From: Cellulophaga lytica DSM 7489
GTDB lineage: Bacteria; Bacteroidota; Bacteroidia; Flavobacteriales; Flavobacteriaceae
Reading direction: 5' to 3'
DNA: 64,000 bases
Assembly (NCBI RefSeq): GCF_000190595.1
Contig: NC_015167.1
Location: 446,501-510,500, forward strand
Shown here: positions 28,237 through 39,100 of the stretch, one piece after another
How the letters are laid out: the number at the start of each line of letters is the position of its first letter
Numbering within the stretch: the first letter of the stretch is position 1
Translations under genes and position numbers: made by a program
The notes under the pieces: model-generated
The model's input: the letters and a program-made list of their open reading frames with translations, nothing else
Databases searched by the model: none
Told to the model about the DNA's origin: nothing

Positions 28237-29856
28237 CTATTTAAGCCTAGAAATAAGTATTGCATCTGCCTTTTCTGCCCAAGGAGACTTAAACTTTCCT
28301 TGTTTTTTAATAGCTACCTCTTTTGTAAACTCTCCTGTTAGGGTATTAAACCACTGCATAGTTCGGTTTTCATCTTTCTTTTTTAAAAATGCAGCATCTA
28401 TACCGTAGTTTTCTTTGTGTATATATATTAAAACTGTGCCTTTATCATCTGTTAAGTTATAACCACTACCGTTATGCCAAGGAATAGGCTTCATTTTATG
28501 AAACTGAAACTTACTAAAGAGTTTTTGCATGTAATTAAAGTATATAAACTTTGGTTTATAAAACTCTTTAGGTTGCTCAAAAGGGTTATAAATAATTACA
28601 TTCCATGAAGTACCTTGCCAATAATAAGTGGTGTACACACCTGCAAATAAGCACATATAATTGCGACGTAAACAGGTTTCTGCATTGGTATAATCTCCTG
28701 TAAAAACAGTATACATAGACTCCTCATAACCACCGTGTTCTATATTAAATATTGGTTTGTTTTTAAATTTTGTTTTGGCTTCTAACATTTTGTTGTAAAT
28801 GTTATGTGACCAATTTTGAGAAGAAATAAAATCTACCTTATCTGGAAAATTAGAGCAATATTTATAATCATGTACAGACACCAACCTGTTGTATTTGTCA
28901 TTTGTTTTTAACCTTTCTATTCTTCCGTGAATATACGCTTCATCTGCCCTACCATAGTACAGCGCCTCTTTAGAAATATCCCATACTATATTAGGAAAAG
29001 CTTGGTACCTTTTTACTACATAATCAAAATACATATTATCTGCATCTGTATTCATATTAGGCCAAGCAACCAATTTGTTCCAAACGTATATCATTAAATG
29101 CGCAGCTATACGCTTGTTATGCATTAAGCTAATAGTACGATCTAATTTTTTAAAAAATTCTGGGTTTAGAGCTGAGTAATTTGGATTGTTATTATTGCCA
29201 AGGAAAGGAAAAATATCTTTTGGACCACCAAACTCATGCTCTGGATGTTGTTTTAGTTTAGAATCTTTAGTCCAGCTAACATCATAAGAAAAAACATTCA
29301 TCACTACCTGATTAAATCCGTTTTGGTTTAAAAGGTTTAAAAGATGCTCTGTTTTTGGTAATCCTTTTTTGTTGTGGTAGTCTAAGGCATAAAGCCAATC
29401 GCACTCAAAGGCCAATAAAAAGTAAGGAGTGCCATCTTCATAATAAAAATTTTGAGGATCATTTTTTGGTATAACTAATGCTCCGTGATTATTAGTGGCT
29501 GCAGAAGACACCATTACACTACCTTTTTTATGATGTATTTTTTTTAGATCTGCATAGGTTGTAAATTTCCAATTACCCTCTAAAGAACTAGAAAACCGTA
29601 TTACCCATTCTTTATTACCATTATAAAAACCAGGCACTTGCTGTACTGTACCATTACTATGAGTAAAAATTGCATAAAAATTAGCCGTATAAGGAGATGC
29701 TACATTTTGGTTTGCTGTAAATGTTATATCTAAAACCTCCCATTTTGGAATTTTAAAAACAGTGTTTAACGTGTAGTTTTCTTTTTTAAGTTGGCTAGTT
29801 ACTACTGTAAAACTTAGCAAACTAGTAACTATTAAAAGTTTTAATACATTTTGCAT
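28237..29856 (-). CDS. DUF5060/DUF4038-type TIM-barrel glycoside hydrolase candidate
   Basis: 539 residues with a signal peptide (MQNVLKLLIVTSLLSFTVVTS). An N-terminal Ig-like DUF5060 domain (about 30-120) with PGFYNGNKEWVIRFSSSLEGNW is followed by a barrel of the DUF4038 (apiosidase-like) type (about 130-450) and a small C-terminal beta domain. Probable acid/base is Glu297 in VWDISKEALYY and probable nucleophile Glu373 in PIFNIEHGGYE, a spacing normal for clan A hydrolases. CAZy family not assigned with confidence. It lies 28 bases downstream of a sulfatase, so the two form one unit. Likely an exo- or endo-acting galactan enzyme, inferred from context. Confidence 0.72.
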   Translation of the reverse strand: MQNVLKLLIVTSLLSFTVVTSQLKKENYTLNTVFKIPKWEVLDITFTANQNVASPYTANFYAIFTHSNGTVQQVPGFYNGNKEWVIRFSSSLEGNWKFTTYADLKKIHHKKGSVMVSSAATNNHGALVIPKNDPQNFYYEDGTPYFLLAFECDWLYALDYHNKKGLPKTEHLLNLLNQNGFNQVVMNVFSYDVSWTKDSKLKQHPEHEFGGPKDIFPFLGNNNNPNYSALNPEFFKKLDRTISLMHNKRIAAHLMIYVWNKLVAWPNMNTDADNMYFDYVVKRYQAFPNIVWDISKEALYYGRADEAYIHGRIERLKTNDKYNRLVSVHDYKYCSNFPDKVDFISSQNWSHNIYNKMLEAKTKFKNKPIFNIEHGGYEESMYTVFTGDYTNAETCLRRNYMCLFAGVYTTYYWQGTSWNVIIYNPFEQPKEFYKPKFIYFNYMQKLFSKFQFHKMKPIPWHNGSGYNLTDDKGTVLIYIHKENYGIDAAFLKKKDENRTMQWFNTLTGEFTKEVAIKKQGKFKSPWAEKADAILISRLK

Positions 29857-29884
29857 AACACTGTTTTTATTTACCTATATTTTC

Positions 29885-31543
29885 TTAATCATTCCAATGC
29901 TCATCTATTACCTTTTGTATGTGCGGAAACTTACTACCATCTTCCTCATTTAAACTTTTACGTTTGGCTTTTAACTGCTTTTTAAGTTCCTTAATTATAT
30001 CTTTATACGCAGGGTCATTGTAGGCATTATTCATTTCTTTAGGATCTTTAGTTAAATCATAAAACTCCCAAGCAGCTGGTGTATCCATCTCAAACTTATT
30101 ACCCCAACTTTTTTTGTTCCATGTAGCATTAGGGTCTTTGGTATCTACCCAATATTTACCATAAAAAAATATTAGTTTGTACTGTTTTGTTCTAATACCA
30201 AAATGTGCCGGGTTTGCATGTGCGTGTGCCATATGCATCCAGTACCTGTAGTAAGTAGACTGTTGCCACCCTTTTGGTTCTTTACCTGTTTCTAAAATAG
30301 ACTTAAAACTATGCCCTTGCATTTTTTCTGGGGCTGTGCCACCAGCTAGCTCTATTAAAGTAGGTGCAAAATCTGCATTGTTAATTATTGCGTCTGTTCT
30401 AGTACCAGCCTTTATTTTTTCTGGATAACGCACAAAAAATGGCATACGCATAGATTCTTCATACATCCATCTTTTATCAATATAATCATGTTCTCCCAGC
30501 ATAAAACCTTGGTCTCCTGTGTACACAATTATAGTATTATCATACAAGCCTTCCTCTTTTAAAAATTTTACCAATTTGGCTACATTATCATCTACACCTT
30601 TTACACAACGTAAATATCTTTTTAAGTACTCTTGATACGTTTTGTGAGTGTATTCTTTGTCTGTCATATCCAAAGAAATGCTTGAGGCATCAAACTCTGG
30701 GTTAGAGATTTGCATATATTTGTTAGACCACAATCGCATTCCCATACTTCTAACAATGTTTCTTTTAGATACAGATGAGCCAATAACGCGCAGTAAAGAA
30801 TCATTAGAACCCCTTGTTGCTATAGAACCATTATTACCATTCTCATACAAACTTGCTGGTTCTGGTATATATGTATTTTCTAAATAATCTTTATAACGTG
30901 GTGCATACTCAAAATCGTCATGAGGTGCTTTGTAATGGTGCATTAAAAAAAACGGCTTGTCTTTATTGCGTTTGTCTTTTAACCAAGCAATAGTTAAATC
31001 TGTAATATTATCACTAGAGTGTCCTTTAGTTTGTATTCTGTTTTTTGGCCACTCTTGCTCTCCTTGCACTATAAATTCTGGATCATGGTATTTACCTTGT
31101 CCAGGTAATACAGCATAATAATCAAAAGTAGCAGGCTCATCTTCTAAATGCCATTTGCCAACCACAGCAGCTTCATACCCTAATTTTTTCATTTCCTGTG
31201 GCAAATATTGCCTTTCTGGTGGTATATGCCCTTCTAAATCTAACACGCCATTTGTTTGGCTATATTGACCCGTAATCATAGTTGCCCTACTTGGTGTACA
31301 AATAGAGTTTGTAACAAAACAATTATCAAAAATAATACCTTCGTTAGCAATTTTATCTAGATTTGGAGTAGGATTTAAACTTGCCAACCTACTACCATAT
31401 ATACCAAATGCTTGTGACGTATGATCGTCTGCCATTATGTAAATTATATTTGGCTTTTTGGTTTCTATTGTAATTTTTTCTTTTTCGGCACATGAAATAA
31501 TGGTTGCCATAAACAGTGAAAAACAAAATAGCTTTTTAAACAT
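29885..31543 (-). CDS. S1-family sulfatase lipoprotein, candidate L-galactose-6-sulfate sulfatase
   Basis: 552 residues, lipobox ATIISC (Cys18). MADDHTSQAFGIYGSRL, then CTPSR with Cys82 as formylglycine precursor and ATMITGQYSQTNGV, resembles S1_11 sulfatases (the GlcNAc-6-sulfatase-like group), whose member in a Bacteroides porphyran locus removes the 6-sulfate of L-galactose. GKWHLE and TGDQGFMLGEHDYIDKRWMY are present. The subfamily is judged by eye only. It is first gene of a unit with the DUF4038 enzyme, and its promoter region carries two CATATG motifs. Confidence 0.88.
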   Translation of the reverse strand: MFKKLFCFSLFMATIISCAEKEKITIETKKPNIIYIMADDHTSQAFGIYGSRLASLNPTPNLDKIANEGIIFDNCFVTNSICTPSRATMITGQYSQTNGVLDLEGHIPPERQYLPQEMKKLGYEAAVVGKWHLEDEPATFDYYAVLPGQGKYHDPEFIVQGEQEWPKNRIQTKGHSSDNITDLTIAWLKDKRNKDKPFFLMHHYKAPHDDFEYAPRYKDYLENTYIPEPASLYENGNNGSIATRGSNDSLLRVIGSSVSKRNIVRSMGMRLWSNKYMQISNPEFDASSISLDMTDKEYTHKTYQEYLKRYLRCVKGVDDNVAKLVKFLKEEGLYDNTIIVYTGDQGFMLGEHDYIDKRWMYEESMRMPFFVRYPEKIKAGTRTDAIINNADFAPTLIELAGGTAPEKMQGHSFKSILETGKEPKGWQQSTYYRYWMHMAHAHANPAHFGIRTKQYKLIFFYGKYWVDTKDPNATWNKKSWGNKFEMDTPAAWEFYDLTKDPKEMNNAYNDPAYKDIIKELKKQLKAKRKSLNEEDGSKFPHIQKVIDEHWND

Positions 31544-31570
31544 TTTTGGTAGGTTTTAGTTTGATAAAGT

Positions 31571-31593
31571 AAAAGCGCTAATTAAAGCGCTTT
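31571..31593 (-). terminator. Probable terminator after GH16 (31666)
   Basis: 8-bp stem AAAGCGCT / AGCGCTTT (31572-31579 with 31586-31593) with a 6-base loop. The U-tract on the - strand is broken (UUUUACUUU), so moderate confidence. Confidence 0.5.
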
Positions 31594-31626
31594 ACAAAAG
31601 TTACATTTTTTTTAATAATGAAGAAT

Positions 31627-31655
31627 AACATATGATTTTATGAATAAAACATATG
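31627..31655 (-). promoter_or_regulatory. Two CATATG motifs upstream of sulfatase
   Basis: On the coding strand CATATGTTTT (ending at 31646-31647) and CATATGTTA (ending near 31626) lie 104 and 84 bases before the ATG at 31543, spaced about two helical turns apart. They match the motif before SusC and GH2. Confidence 0.4.
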
Positions 31656-31665
31656 ATTAATACAT

Positions 31666-32655
31666 TTAATCTGCTTTAACCGGTTTAAAAATACGAATCC
31701 AATCTACTTTAAATGTATTATTTTCTTTATTAGCCAATTCTGCATCAGATGGTGTAATATTTTTATCTGATCTCCATGTTTGATCCTCTGCATTAATAAT
31801 TATATCCATAGGTTTACTTAACCCTTCACCATCTGCATAATTATTAGGGTCTATCATTTCTGCTCCAGAGGTTGTTCTTACCAACTCTCCATTTATATAA
31901 TACTCTAAATGAAATGGATCTCTCCAGTACACTCCTACTCTATGAAAATCTTCTCTCCATAATGTACCAACCTCATCTTTATACCAGCTACCTGCATCTG
32001 TTGGTTGGTAATCTTGAAAAGGTTCTCTAATAAACATATGATGGCTTAAATGAATACGCTCTGCATACCAAGTTTGGTCTGCCTGTGCTAACTCTGAGTA
32101 GCTTGCTCCGTAAGCTTCTACAATATCTATCTCCTGAGTATCATCTGAGCTTAAAAGCCAAACATCTGATGCTAGCGTAGTATTTGCAATTTTTACATAC
32201 GCCTCTATATACACTGGGTAAATTACTTGTTCTTTTGAGGTTATACAACCCAAATGAATTTTGTTTGAGTTTGGAACTCTACTAGCAACCATTTGCAAAT
32301 AACCATCTTTAACTAAAGAGTGGTCTCTTTTCCATTCTGTTAATCCTGGGCCAGACCATTGGTTATGATAAAAATCTGTCCATTTGGCATCAAACTCTGC
32401 TCCTTTATTAGTGGCCTCTGCTTCATAATCAAAACTGTCTGACATATTTTGAAACTCCCAAACATTACCTTCTCCTGCTTCTGCTGGCACAGGTATGGTT
32501 TTCCAAGTTACTTCTGGTTCTTCTTCTGGTTCTTCAGTTGGGGTTTCTGGTGTCTCTATTACTTCTTCATCTTCTACTTTATCTGTAGAATTACTATCAC
32601 TACAAGACACTACATAAAATAACAAGAATACTATTGCTGTATTAAATTTCATCAT
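31666..32655 (-). CDS. GH16 beta-agarase-like lipoprotein
   Basis: 329 residues. Lipoprotein (VVSC, Cys18) followed by an acidic, Pro-rich linker to about residue 50, typical of an enzyme tethered to the outer surface. The GH16 domain matches classical beta-agarases along its length: NKGAEFDAKWTDFYHNQW, GPGLTEWKRDHS, LGCITSKEQVIYPVYIEAYV, LASDVWLLSSDDTQ. Catalytic Glu175, Asp177 and Glu180 are in EIDIVE. It would cut agarose or unsulfated stretches of porphyran internally and feed SusC/D, whose operon ends just upstream. Of the three GH16 genes this is the most confident agarase. Confidence 0.9.
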   Translation of the reverse strand: MMKFNTAIVFLLFYVVSCSDSNSTDKVEDEEVIETPETPTEEPEEEPEVTWKTIPVPAEAGEGNVWEFQNMSDSFDYEAEATNKGAEFDAKWTDFYHNQWSGPGLTEWKRDHSLVKDGYLQMVASRVPNSNKIHLGCITSKEQVIYPVYIEAYVKIANTTLASDVWLLSSDDTQEIDIVEAYGASYSELAQADQTWYAERIHLSHHMFIREPFQDYQPTDAGSWYKDEVGTLWREDFHRVGVYWRDPFHLEYYINGELVRTTSGAEMIDPNNYADGEGLSKPMDIIINAEDQTWRSDKNITPSDAELANKENNTFKVDWIRIFKPVKAD

Positions 32656-32753
32656 AATAAATTAATTAGTTTGGCTCAAAGTTGTAGAATGATTGTGATT
32701 TTAACACAAAAAAAAACTGTACAAAAAATAGACAACACTAGTATTTTAAGTAT

Positions 32754-32783
32754 AAAAAAGGCCCCACTTTGTAGAGTAGAGCC
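32754..32783 (-). terminator. Terminator of the susCD operon
   Basis: On the - strand GGCTCTAC pairs with GTGGGGCC (two G-U pairs), loop of 8, followed by six Ts. The stem is good only in - strand RNA because the + strand version has C-A mismatches. It separates the SusC/SusD/SGBP operon from the GH16 at 31666; 32656-32753 holds no gene. Confidence 0.75.
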
Positions 32784-32806
32784 ATTTTTTTTTTAAAAAT
32801 TATTTT

Positions 32807-34363
32807 TTATGGTCTTTCATCTACTTCCATAATTCTTATATCATCAAAATATATAACACCCATACCATTGTGTCTTAAATATATTTCATAATCACTACCT
32901 GTAGTAGCTGCAGTAAACCTTTGACCTGGACTTACCGTAACCCAAGTATCTTCTGCTGCTGTTGCAACAATATTATTCCAAAACTGAAATACAGTTTCTC
33001 CGTCTTTTTGTATCCAAGGTCCGTTCATATTTATAACTGCACCAGCTTGCTTATAAATTTTATACTCTAACTGATAAGTTACCCCTGCTGTTAAGGTATA
33101 TTGATCTATTAAATTATGAAAACCAGACCAAGCACCAGATTCTGCTGCATCTACTTTTATACTATATTGTCCGCTAGCTGCTTGTTCTGTTGATGGAGCA
33201 ACAGTTGTAGTTGGTAAGTTATCATCTTTAGTTGTCCAGTTTACTCCACCATCTTCTATATCATAACGTACTGCTTCATGTTGGTACATTTGAACAGGCA
33301 AATCTGTAAAAGCAGCTGGTATACGAGTATCTGTAGACTCTAATGTGCCATTACCATCATAAGAAACAGTAATATTATCTGACCTGTATATTTGGTCTTG
33401 AAGTTTTATCTCTAAAATAGTTGCATTAGAAGAGTTTAAACCTATAGATGAAATGGTAAAAGGAGTACCATTTACGTTTACTGTAAAATGAGCTTTTTGG
33501 TCTGCAAAAGGTTTAAATTCTCCATTATAAGGTATTTGTATGGTTTGGTTTTCTAATTCTACCAAATCACCAGCAACCTCAAATGGTAATGATGACGGCA
33601 CTACATTTATAGTAGCTGCAACATTATACCTATCATAATCTGCAGGTATATTTTCTCCTAGCCTACTAATATTTAAAGCTGCTTTAAAAGAACCCAATTG
33701 GTTTAATTGTATTACAGCAAGTGAATCTGTACTTGTAATATCTCCTATTTGCCATGCTCTAGTATTAGGACGACCAATGGTAGTAATATCTACAAACTCT
33801 AATTCAGACCCTGCTTCTACCGTAATAACATCACTCTCTAATTCATGAGGAACAACTACTCCGTTTTGACGAATTAGTATTTGCGGTACAATAGTATCAT
33901 ACACATCTACAACAAAAGTAGTATCTATAACCCATTTACCACCTACCTCTTTAGAAGGAAAAACAAAACCATCTGCACCTTTAAACTCTACATATTCTTT
34001 AAACTCATTGTAAAGATTTACTTTTTTTAAACCACCTTCTTTAAACAGAACATGTACTGTTTTGTCTGTGCTCTCTAAAGATTCTGGTTTAATTATAAAA
34101 TCATCATAAATAGAATCTTTACGTTTAATTGGACCTTCTAAAAAATAACTTCCTTGTTCTATGGTCCATTTGTGTGATATTTCACCTTGAGATAAATCTG
34201 AAAATGAAGCAAAATCATTTACACTTACACTAACTATTGTATCTCTAAAACCACTTGTGTACCAAGATACGTCTGAGAACGAATTAGGAGCATCATAATC
34301 ATCACTGTTACACGCGGTAAAAAGCGCTATAACTAATGCTATTAAAATTAATCTATTATTCAT
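32807..34363 (-). CDS. Surface glycan-binding lipoprotein (SusE/F-like position)
   Basis: 518-residue lipoprotein (ALFTACNSDD, Cys18) 11 bases after susD, the usual place of a surface glycan-binding protein. It has several Ig/PKD-like beta-sandwich segments (about 30-340), including TIEQGSYFLEGPIKRKDS, and a C-terminal jelly-roll of about 150 residues with SGQYSIKVDAAESGAWSGFH and ending IYFDDIRIMEV, as in CBM4/9-like carbohydrate-binding modules. No catalytic motif is visible. It would bind the galactan at the cell surface and help SusC/D capture it. The sequence of such proteins is poorly conserved, so the call relies on domain type and position. Confidence 0.78.
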   Translation of the reverse strand: MNNRLILIALVIALFTACNSDDYDAPNSFSDVSWYTSGFRDTIVSVSVNDFASFSDLSQGEISHKWTIEQGSYFLEGPIKRKDSIYDDFIIKPESLESTDKTVHVLFKEGGLKKVNLYNEFKEYVEFKGADGFVFPSKEVGGKWVIDTTFVVDVYDTIVPQILIRQNGVVVPHELESDVITVEAGSELEFVDITTIGRPNTRAWQIGDITSTDSLAVIQLNQLGSFKAALNISRLGENIPADYDRYNVAATINVVPSSLPFEVAGDLVELENQTIQIPYNGEFKPFADQKAHFTVNVNGTPFTISSIGLNSSNATILEIKLQDQIYRSDNITVSYDGNGTLESTDTRIPAAFTDLPVQMYQHEAVRYDIEDGGVNWTTKDDNLPTTTVAPSTEQAASGQYSIKVDAAESGAWSGFHNLIDQYTLTAGVTYQLEYKIYKQAGAVINMNGPWIQKDGETVFQFWNNIVATAAEDTWVTVSPGQRFTAATTGSDYEIYLRHNGMGVIYFDDIRIMEVDERP

Positions 34364-34374
34364 AATATCTTTTT

Positions 34375-36177
34375 TTAGTTATTCAAATTTGGGTTGGCTG
34401 TAACTTCACTATTTGGAATAGGATAATATCCATGTATACTCTCGTTATAATTTACTGCAGCTTGTGCATAATCTATAAACGTAAAGCCATTTGCTATAGG
34501 ACTTTCTCCTTCTTTTAAAACAGAACCCCATCTTGTTACTGGTTTACCTTCTTTATCTATAAAAGGAAAATTATCTGCCCAGTATCTTTTTTGACTTAAC
34601 TCTTGAAAGCGTTCTTTTAAAACACCCCATCTTCTTAAATCTAAAAAGCGAACAGCGTGCCCTTCTTCTGCTAATTCTAATGGTCTTTCTACATACATTA
34701 AATGCTCCATTAAACTATTAGCATCATAAGTAACATTGTCATGATCTGCTCCTGGGTAGGTACCGCTACCATCTGGACCAATTAATTTTAAAGCAGAACG
34801 GTGTCTTACTTCATTTATTAATGCCATTGCTTGTTCTACGCCACCGTCATCTGTACCTCCTTTAATTAAACACTCTGCCAACATAAGGTAAACATCTGCC
34901 AAACGTACCAAACGTATGTTAATACCCGAACGTGTATTAGGTACAATGTCACTTTCTGTTGCTACAGTTGCCCAGTTTGTATACTTTCTAAAATATGCTG
35001 TTTCTTTGTTGTTAAATATTGTAGCATCTGCTGTAGATAATCCGCCATAATAAGGAGTGTCTAAATCATCTACTACAGCAATAGAATAAGAAGCACGTAA
35101 TGAGTATGATCTTGGCCTCATTAATGTTACAGGATCACAGCCTTCTGTGCCATCTTCACAAGGCACATAGTTTCTAGGGTCACTCATATCTAATTCTTCA
35201 TTCTTATAGGCCATTTGCAACCAAGCACTTGGCATAGACACTCTAAAACCACCTAAGTTTGCTGGTGCAAATACTCTACCTAATGTGTTAGATACATTTT
35301 GACTATCATACGGGTTTAGTTCTGATTTGAAGTTTACAGAATAACTAACTTCTAAAATAGACTCAGAATTAAATTCACCTGCCTCAGAAAAATTATCGTC
35401 TATGTTTTCTACTAAAGACCTGCCATATTCTCCGTTAGTAATAATATCATTAAAATATACTGCTGCTGTTGTATAATCTTCTTCATACAAATAGCTTCTT
35501 CCTAATTCTGCAGCTGCAGCTGCAGCTGTAACACGACCAACATTAGCATTACCGTCCCACATTGGAGGTAAATTTTCATAAGCAAATTCTAAATCTTTTA
35601 AATAAAAAGCTTTTACCTCTTCAGGCGTGCTTAATGGCTGATAAAAATCGCTTTCTGCCTCTGGTACAAAATCAAAAATTGGCACACTACCCTGGTTAAA
35701 CATATTATACAGGTAGGTGTATGAAATTCCTCTAAAAAACTTAGCCTGTGCTATTATTTGTGTAGCAAAATCTATATTATCTTGGTCATCATACGTTTCA
35801 ATTAACCTTTCTCCGTTAGCTATAACTTGGTTTGCTCTAAAAATAACTGTATATGTAGCAGACCACTTATTTCTTATATCATTTTCTGAATCGTTAAACG
35901 TTTGTAGGTAGAATGAATTTTGTGTGTTTGGCCTACCAAAACCTGGCCAGCTCATATCTGCCCTGTGATTGTCTGACAATACATTGAAAATACTTGTATT
36001 TTTAAAAGCATTATATACCGCAGTTAAACCTCCGTTTAAATCTACATTATTTTTCCAGAAACTACCTGTTGATAGTTCGTTAGGATTGGTTTCTTCCAAG
36101 TAATCATCTGAGCATGCTGTACTGCAAATAATGCACAGTAAAGCAACAGCTATTTTGTTAAATATTAATTTTTTCAT
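34375..36177 (-). CDS. susD: SusD/RagB-family glycan-binding lipoprotein
   Basis: 600 residues, lipoprotein with Cys22 in ICSTACSDDYLEETNP, a near-universal SusD start. A TPR-like helical core includes FRANQVIANGERLIE, AQAKFFRGISYTYLYNMF, a run of Ala in RVTAAAAAAELGRSYLYEEDY, IRLVRLADVYLMLAECL, and the C-terminal RFLDLRRWGVL with GYYPIPNSEVTANPNLNN. It forms the lid of the SusC transporter and binds the incoming oligosaccharide outside the cell. 17 bases after susC. One SusC/D pair serves the whole window. Confidence 0.95.
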   Translation of the reverse strand: MKKLIFNKIAVALLCIICSTACSDDYLEETNPNELSTGSFWKNNVDLNGGLTAVYNAFKNTSIFNVLSDNHRADMSWPGFGRPNTQNSFYLQTFNDSENDIRNKWSATYTVIFRANQVIANGERLIETYDDQDNIDFATQIIAQAKFFRGISYTYLYNMFNQGSVPIFDFVPEAESDFYQPLSTPEEVKAFYLKDLEFAYENLPPMWDGNANVGRVTAAAAAAELGRSYLYEEDYTTAAVYFNDIITNGEYGRSLVENIDDNFSEAGEFNSESILEVSYSVNFKSELNPYDSQNVSNTLGRVFAPANLGGFRVSMPSAWLQMAYKNEELDMSDPRNYVPCEDGTEGCDPVTLMRPRSYSLRASYSIAVVDDLDTPYYGGLSTADATIFNNKETAYFRKYTNWATVATESDIVPNTRSGINIRLVRLADVYLMLAECLIKGGTDDGGVEQAMALINEVRHRSALKLIGPDGSGTYPGADHDNVTYDANSLMEHLMYVERPLELAEEGHAVRFLDLRRWGVLKERFQELSQKRYWADNFPFIDKEGKPVTRWGSVLKEGESPIANGFTFIDYAQAAVNYNESIHGYYPIPNSEVTANPNLNN

Positions 36178-36194
36178 TTCTAGTTCTTTTTTTA

Positions 36195-39100
36195 TTAAAA
36201 TTTAAATTCAATACCAGCTCTATATTGTGTGCTTATTGGGTAAACACCCGCATCTATACCACGTGTGCTTAAACCATCATTACCTATTTCTGGATCAAAA
36301 CCATCATAATTGGTAATGGTTAATAGGTTATCTGCTGCTATGTAAAATCTTAATTTATTAATATTAAGCTTCTCATTTAATTTTTTAGGTAAAGTATAAC
36401 CTAAAGTTACGTTTCTTAACCTACCAAAACTACCGTCTTGCAACCAGTAATCTGTATATCCTCTGTAATTAAAATGATCTCTACCTCTGTCTGACGGAAT
36501 TGTAGATGTTGGATTTGTTAATGTCCATTGGTGAACTAAGTCTTGATGTGTACCCTGCTTGTATGCATAGGCTTTACTACCATTAATAATTTCTCCTCCT
36601 ATGGCTGCATACCAGTTCATAGAAAAATCTACATTTTTATAATTAGCGTTAAAGTTAAAACCCAACTCATACTCAGGAGCTCCACTACCTTTATAAACTC
36701 TGTCATCTAGTGTAATTTCTCCGTCACCAGCATCTGGTATACCATCATTATTTGTATCTACAGTTAACTGATCTACGTACTTTAAATCTCCTAAATTAGC
36801 CGTAGGATCTATTTGTCTGTACTCATCTAACTCTTCTTGACTAGTAACTAAACCATCTGTTTCTACTAAAAAGAATGCACCAGCCTCATAACCTTCTCTA
36901 AGAGCAGTAACTAAATCTTCTCCTGGTAAGCCTGGCGCTACTTGACTACCTCCTAAGAATGAAAACTTGTTAGAATCACTCATTCTAGTAATTCTATTTT
37001 CATTTTTAGAATAGTTAGCAGAAACGTTCCAACTAAACTTACCTTTGTGTTTGTAATTAGCACTCCATTCTGTACCGTAGTTACGCATATCACCAACATT
37101 TAATATTACGCTAGAGTTGTTACCACCACCAACTGTTGGAGGTAAAATAACAGGAAATAGCATATTTGTTCTAGAACCATCATAAACCTCACTGGTTACT
37201 GTAAGTTTATTGTTAAAAAAACCGAACTCCATACCAAAGTTCTTTTCTATTTTCTTTTCCCATTTTGCTTTAGGATTTTTAAATGCTTCTTGTATAGCTC
37301 CTAAAACCAAAACTTGGTCAGATCCTGTACCAAAAACATAGTCATGTCCTAAACCAATAGTTGGTGCAGTACTATAATCTAATATGCTTTGGTTACCTGT
37401 TGTACCGTAACTAAACCTCATTTTAAAGAAATTAAAGGTTTGTCCAAATATATCATCCCAACCTTTTTCGTCTGATGCAATCCAAGCTGCAGATGCAGAT
37501 GGTGCATATATCCATCTGTTTTCTTCAGAAAAACGGCTTGTACCATCACGCCTTAAACTTGCACTTATTAAGTATTTACCTTTATAATCATACTGTATAC
37601 GCCCTAACATACCAATTAATGTATTGGTTCTGTCTTGTCCGTAACCACTACCAGTACCTACGTTAGCATCTAACGTAGCACCATTTAAGTTGGTGATTTC
37701 ATTATTAAAAAGATCAAATTTTTGAGCAAAGAAAGAATCGTATGTGTATTTTTCTGCACTTACCGCACCTACCAACGTAACGTGGTGGTCTCCAAAAGTT
37801 TTGTCAAAAGTTGCAATACCATCTATGGTTGCACTAGTAGATCTATCACTTTGGTTATACACACCAGACCTAATTTGTTGCGGTATTAAATCTCCTTCTA
37901 CAGAATATGCTGTAAATAAGGGATTTACCCTAACTCTTGTATTGTTTGTTCTGCTTAAAGATGCACGTGTAGTTAATTTTAAGCTAGATAATAATTGGTG
38001 ATCTACCTGCATACGTGCATTAAAATTATCACCTTTTCTAACGTCAGACTGTTTAAGCTTAGCCATTAAAAAACTAAGGTTTGTAGCATCATTATTATTT
38101 GCAGCACCTGCGCTATCATCTACCGTTGGTGAATTTGGATCTATTAATTGCTGATAAGGTTTGTACCTGTAACCATCTAATAATATTTGCCAAGGTGTAT
38201 ACTCTTGCTCATCTGTTCTTAAACCAATACCAGTTGTAAACGTCCATTTTCCTTTTTTATAAGTTGTATTTGCTCTTACATTTAACCTTTCTAAACCAGA
38301 ATTAATTAATGAACCTTTCTGATCAAAATAGTTAACAGACACATTAAAACGTAAGCCTTCTTTACCACCTGATATATTAAGGTTATGGTTTTGAATTAAA
38401 GCCATATCTTCCTGAAGAATATCCATTAAATTGGTGTTGTTGGTAAAGTCATAACGGTTTTGCTCTAGTGTTGTAAATGAGTTATTTGGAAAAGTACCAT
38501 TTATATTGTTTAACCTTACAAATTGGCTATACATAGAATCTTCAAAATTCATTAAAGGAACACTAGATACAATATCTTGCACCCCCATATAACTGGTTAT
38601 ACCAATATCCATTTTACCAACTTTACCAGATTTAGTAGTTATTAATATTACACCCGCAGAACCTCTTGTACCATAAATAGCTGCAGAAGCTGCATCTTTT
38701 AGTACATCTATAGTTTCTATTTCTGCAATACTTAATTGTGGATTACCATCTTGTGGTATACCATCTACTACATACAAAGGAGAGTTACTACCAAAAACAG
38801 AGTTTATACCACGTATAAGTATTACTGCATCAGACCCTGGTTGTCCGCTACTAGAAGTTACGTTTACACCTGCAATTTGCCCTTGCAGTGCACTACCAAC
38901 ATCTGAAGTAGATATTTTTTCAATATCCTCTGCCTGTACTTGGGCAACTGCACCTGTTACCTCTCTTTTCTTTTGCACACCGTAACCAATAAGTACTACT
39001 TCCTTTAATGCCTCAATATCTTCTACCATAGTTACATTAATAGTACTTTTAGAGCCTACTGCAATTTCTTGCGCAACATAGCCTATATAACTATATATTA

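Noticed and set aside
35509-35529. CTGCAG microsatellite-like run
   Set aside because: It encodes an in-frame alanine stretch (TAAAAAAELG) in SusD and is not an independent repeat.
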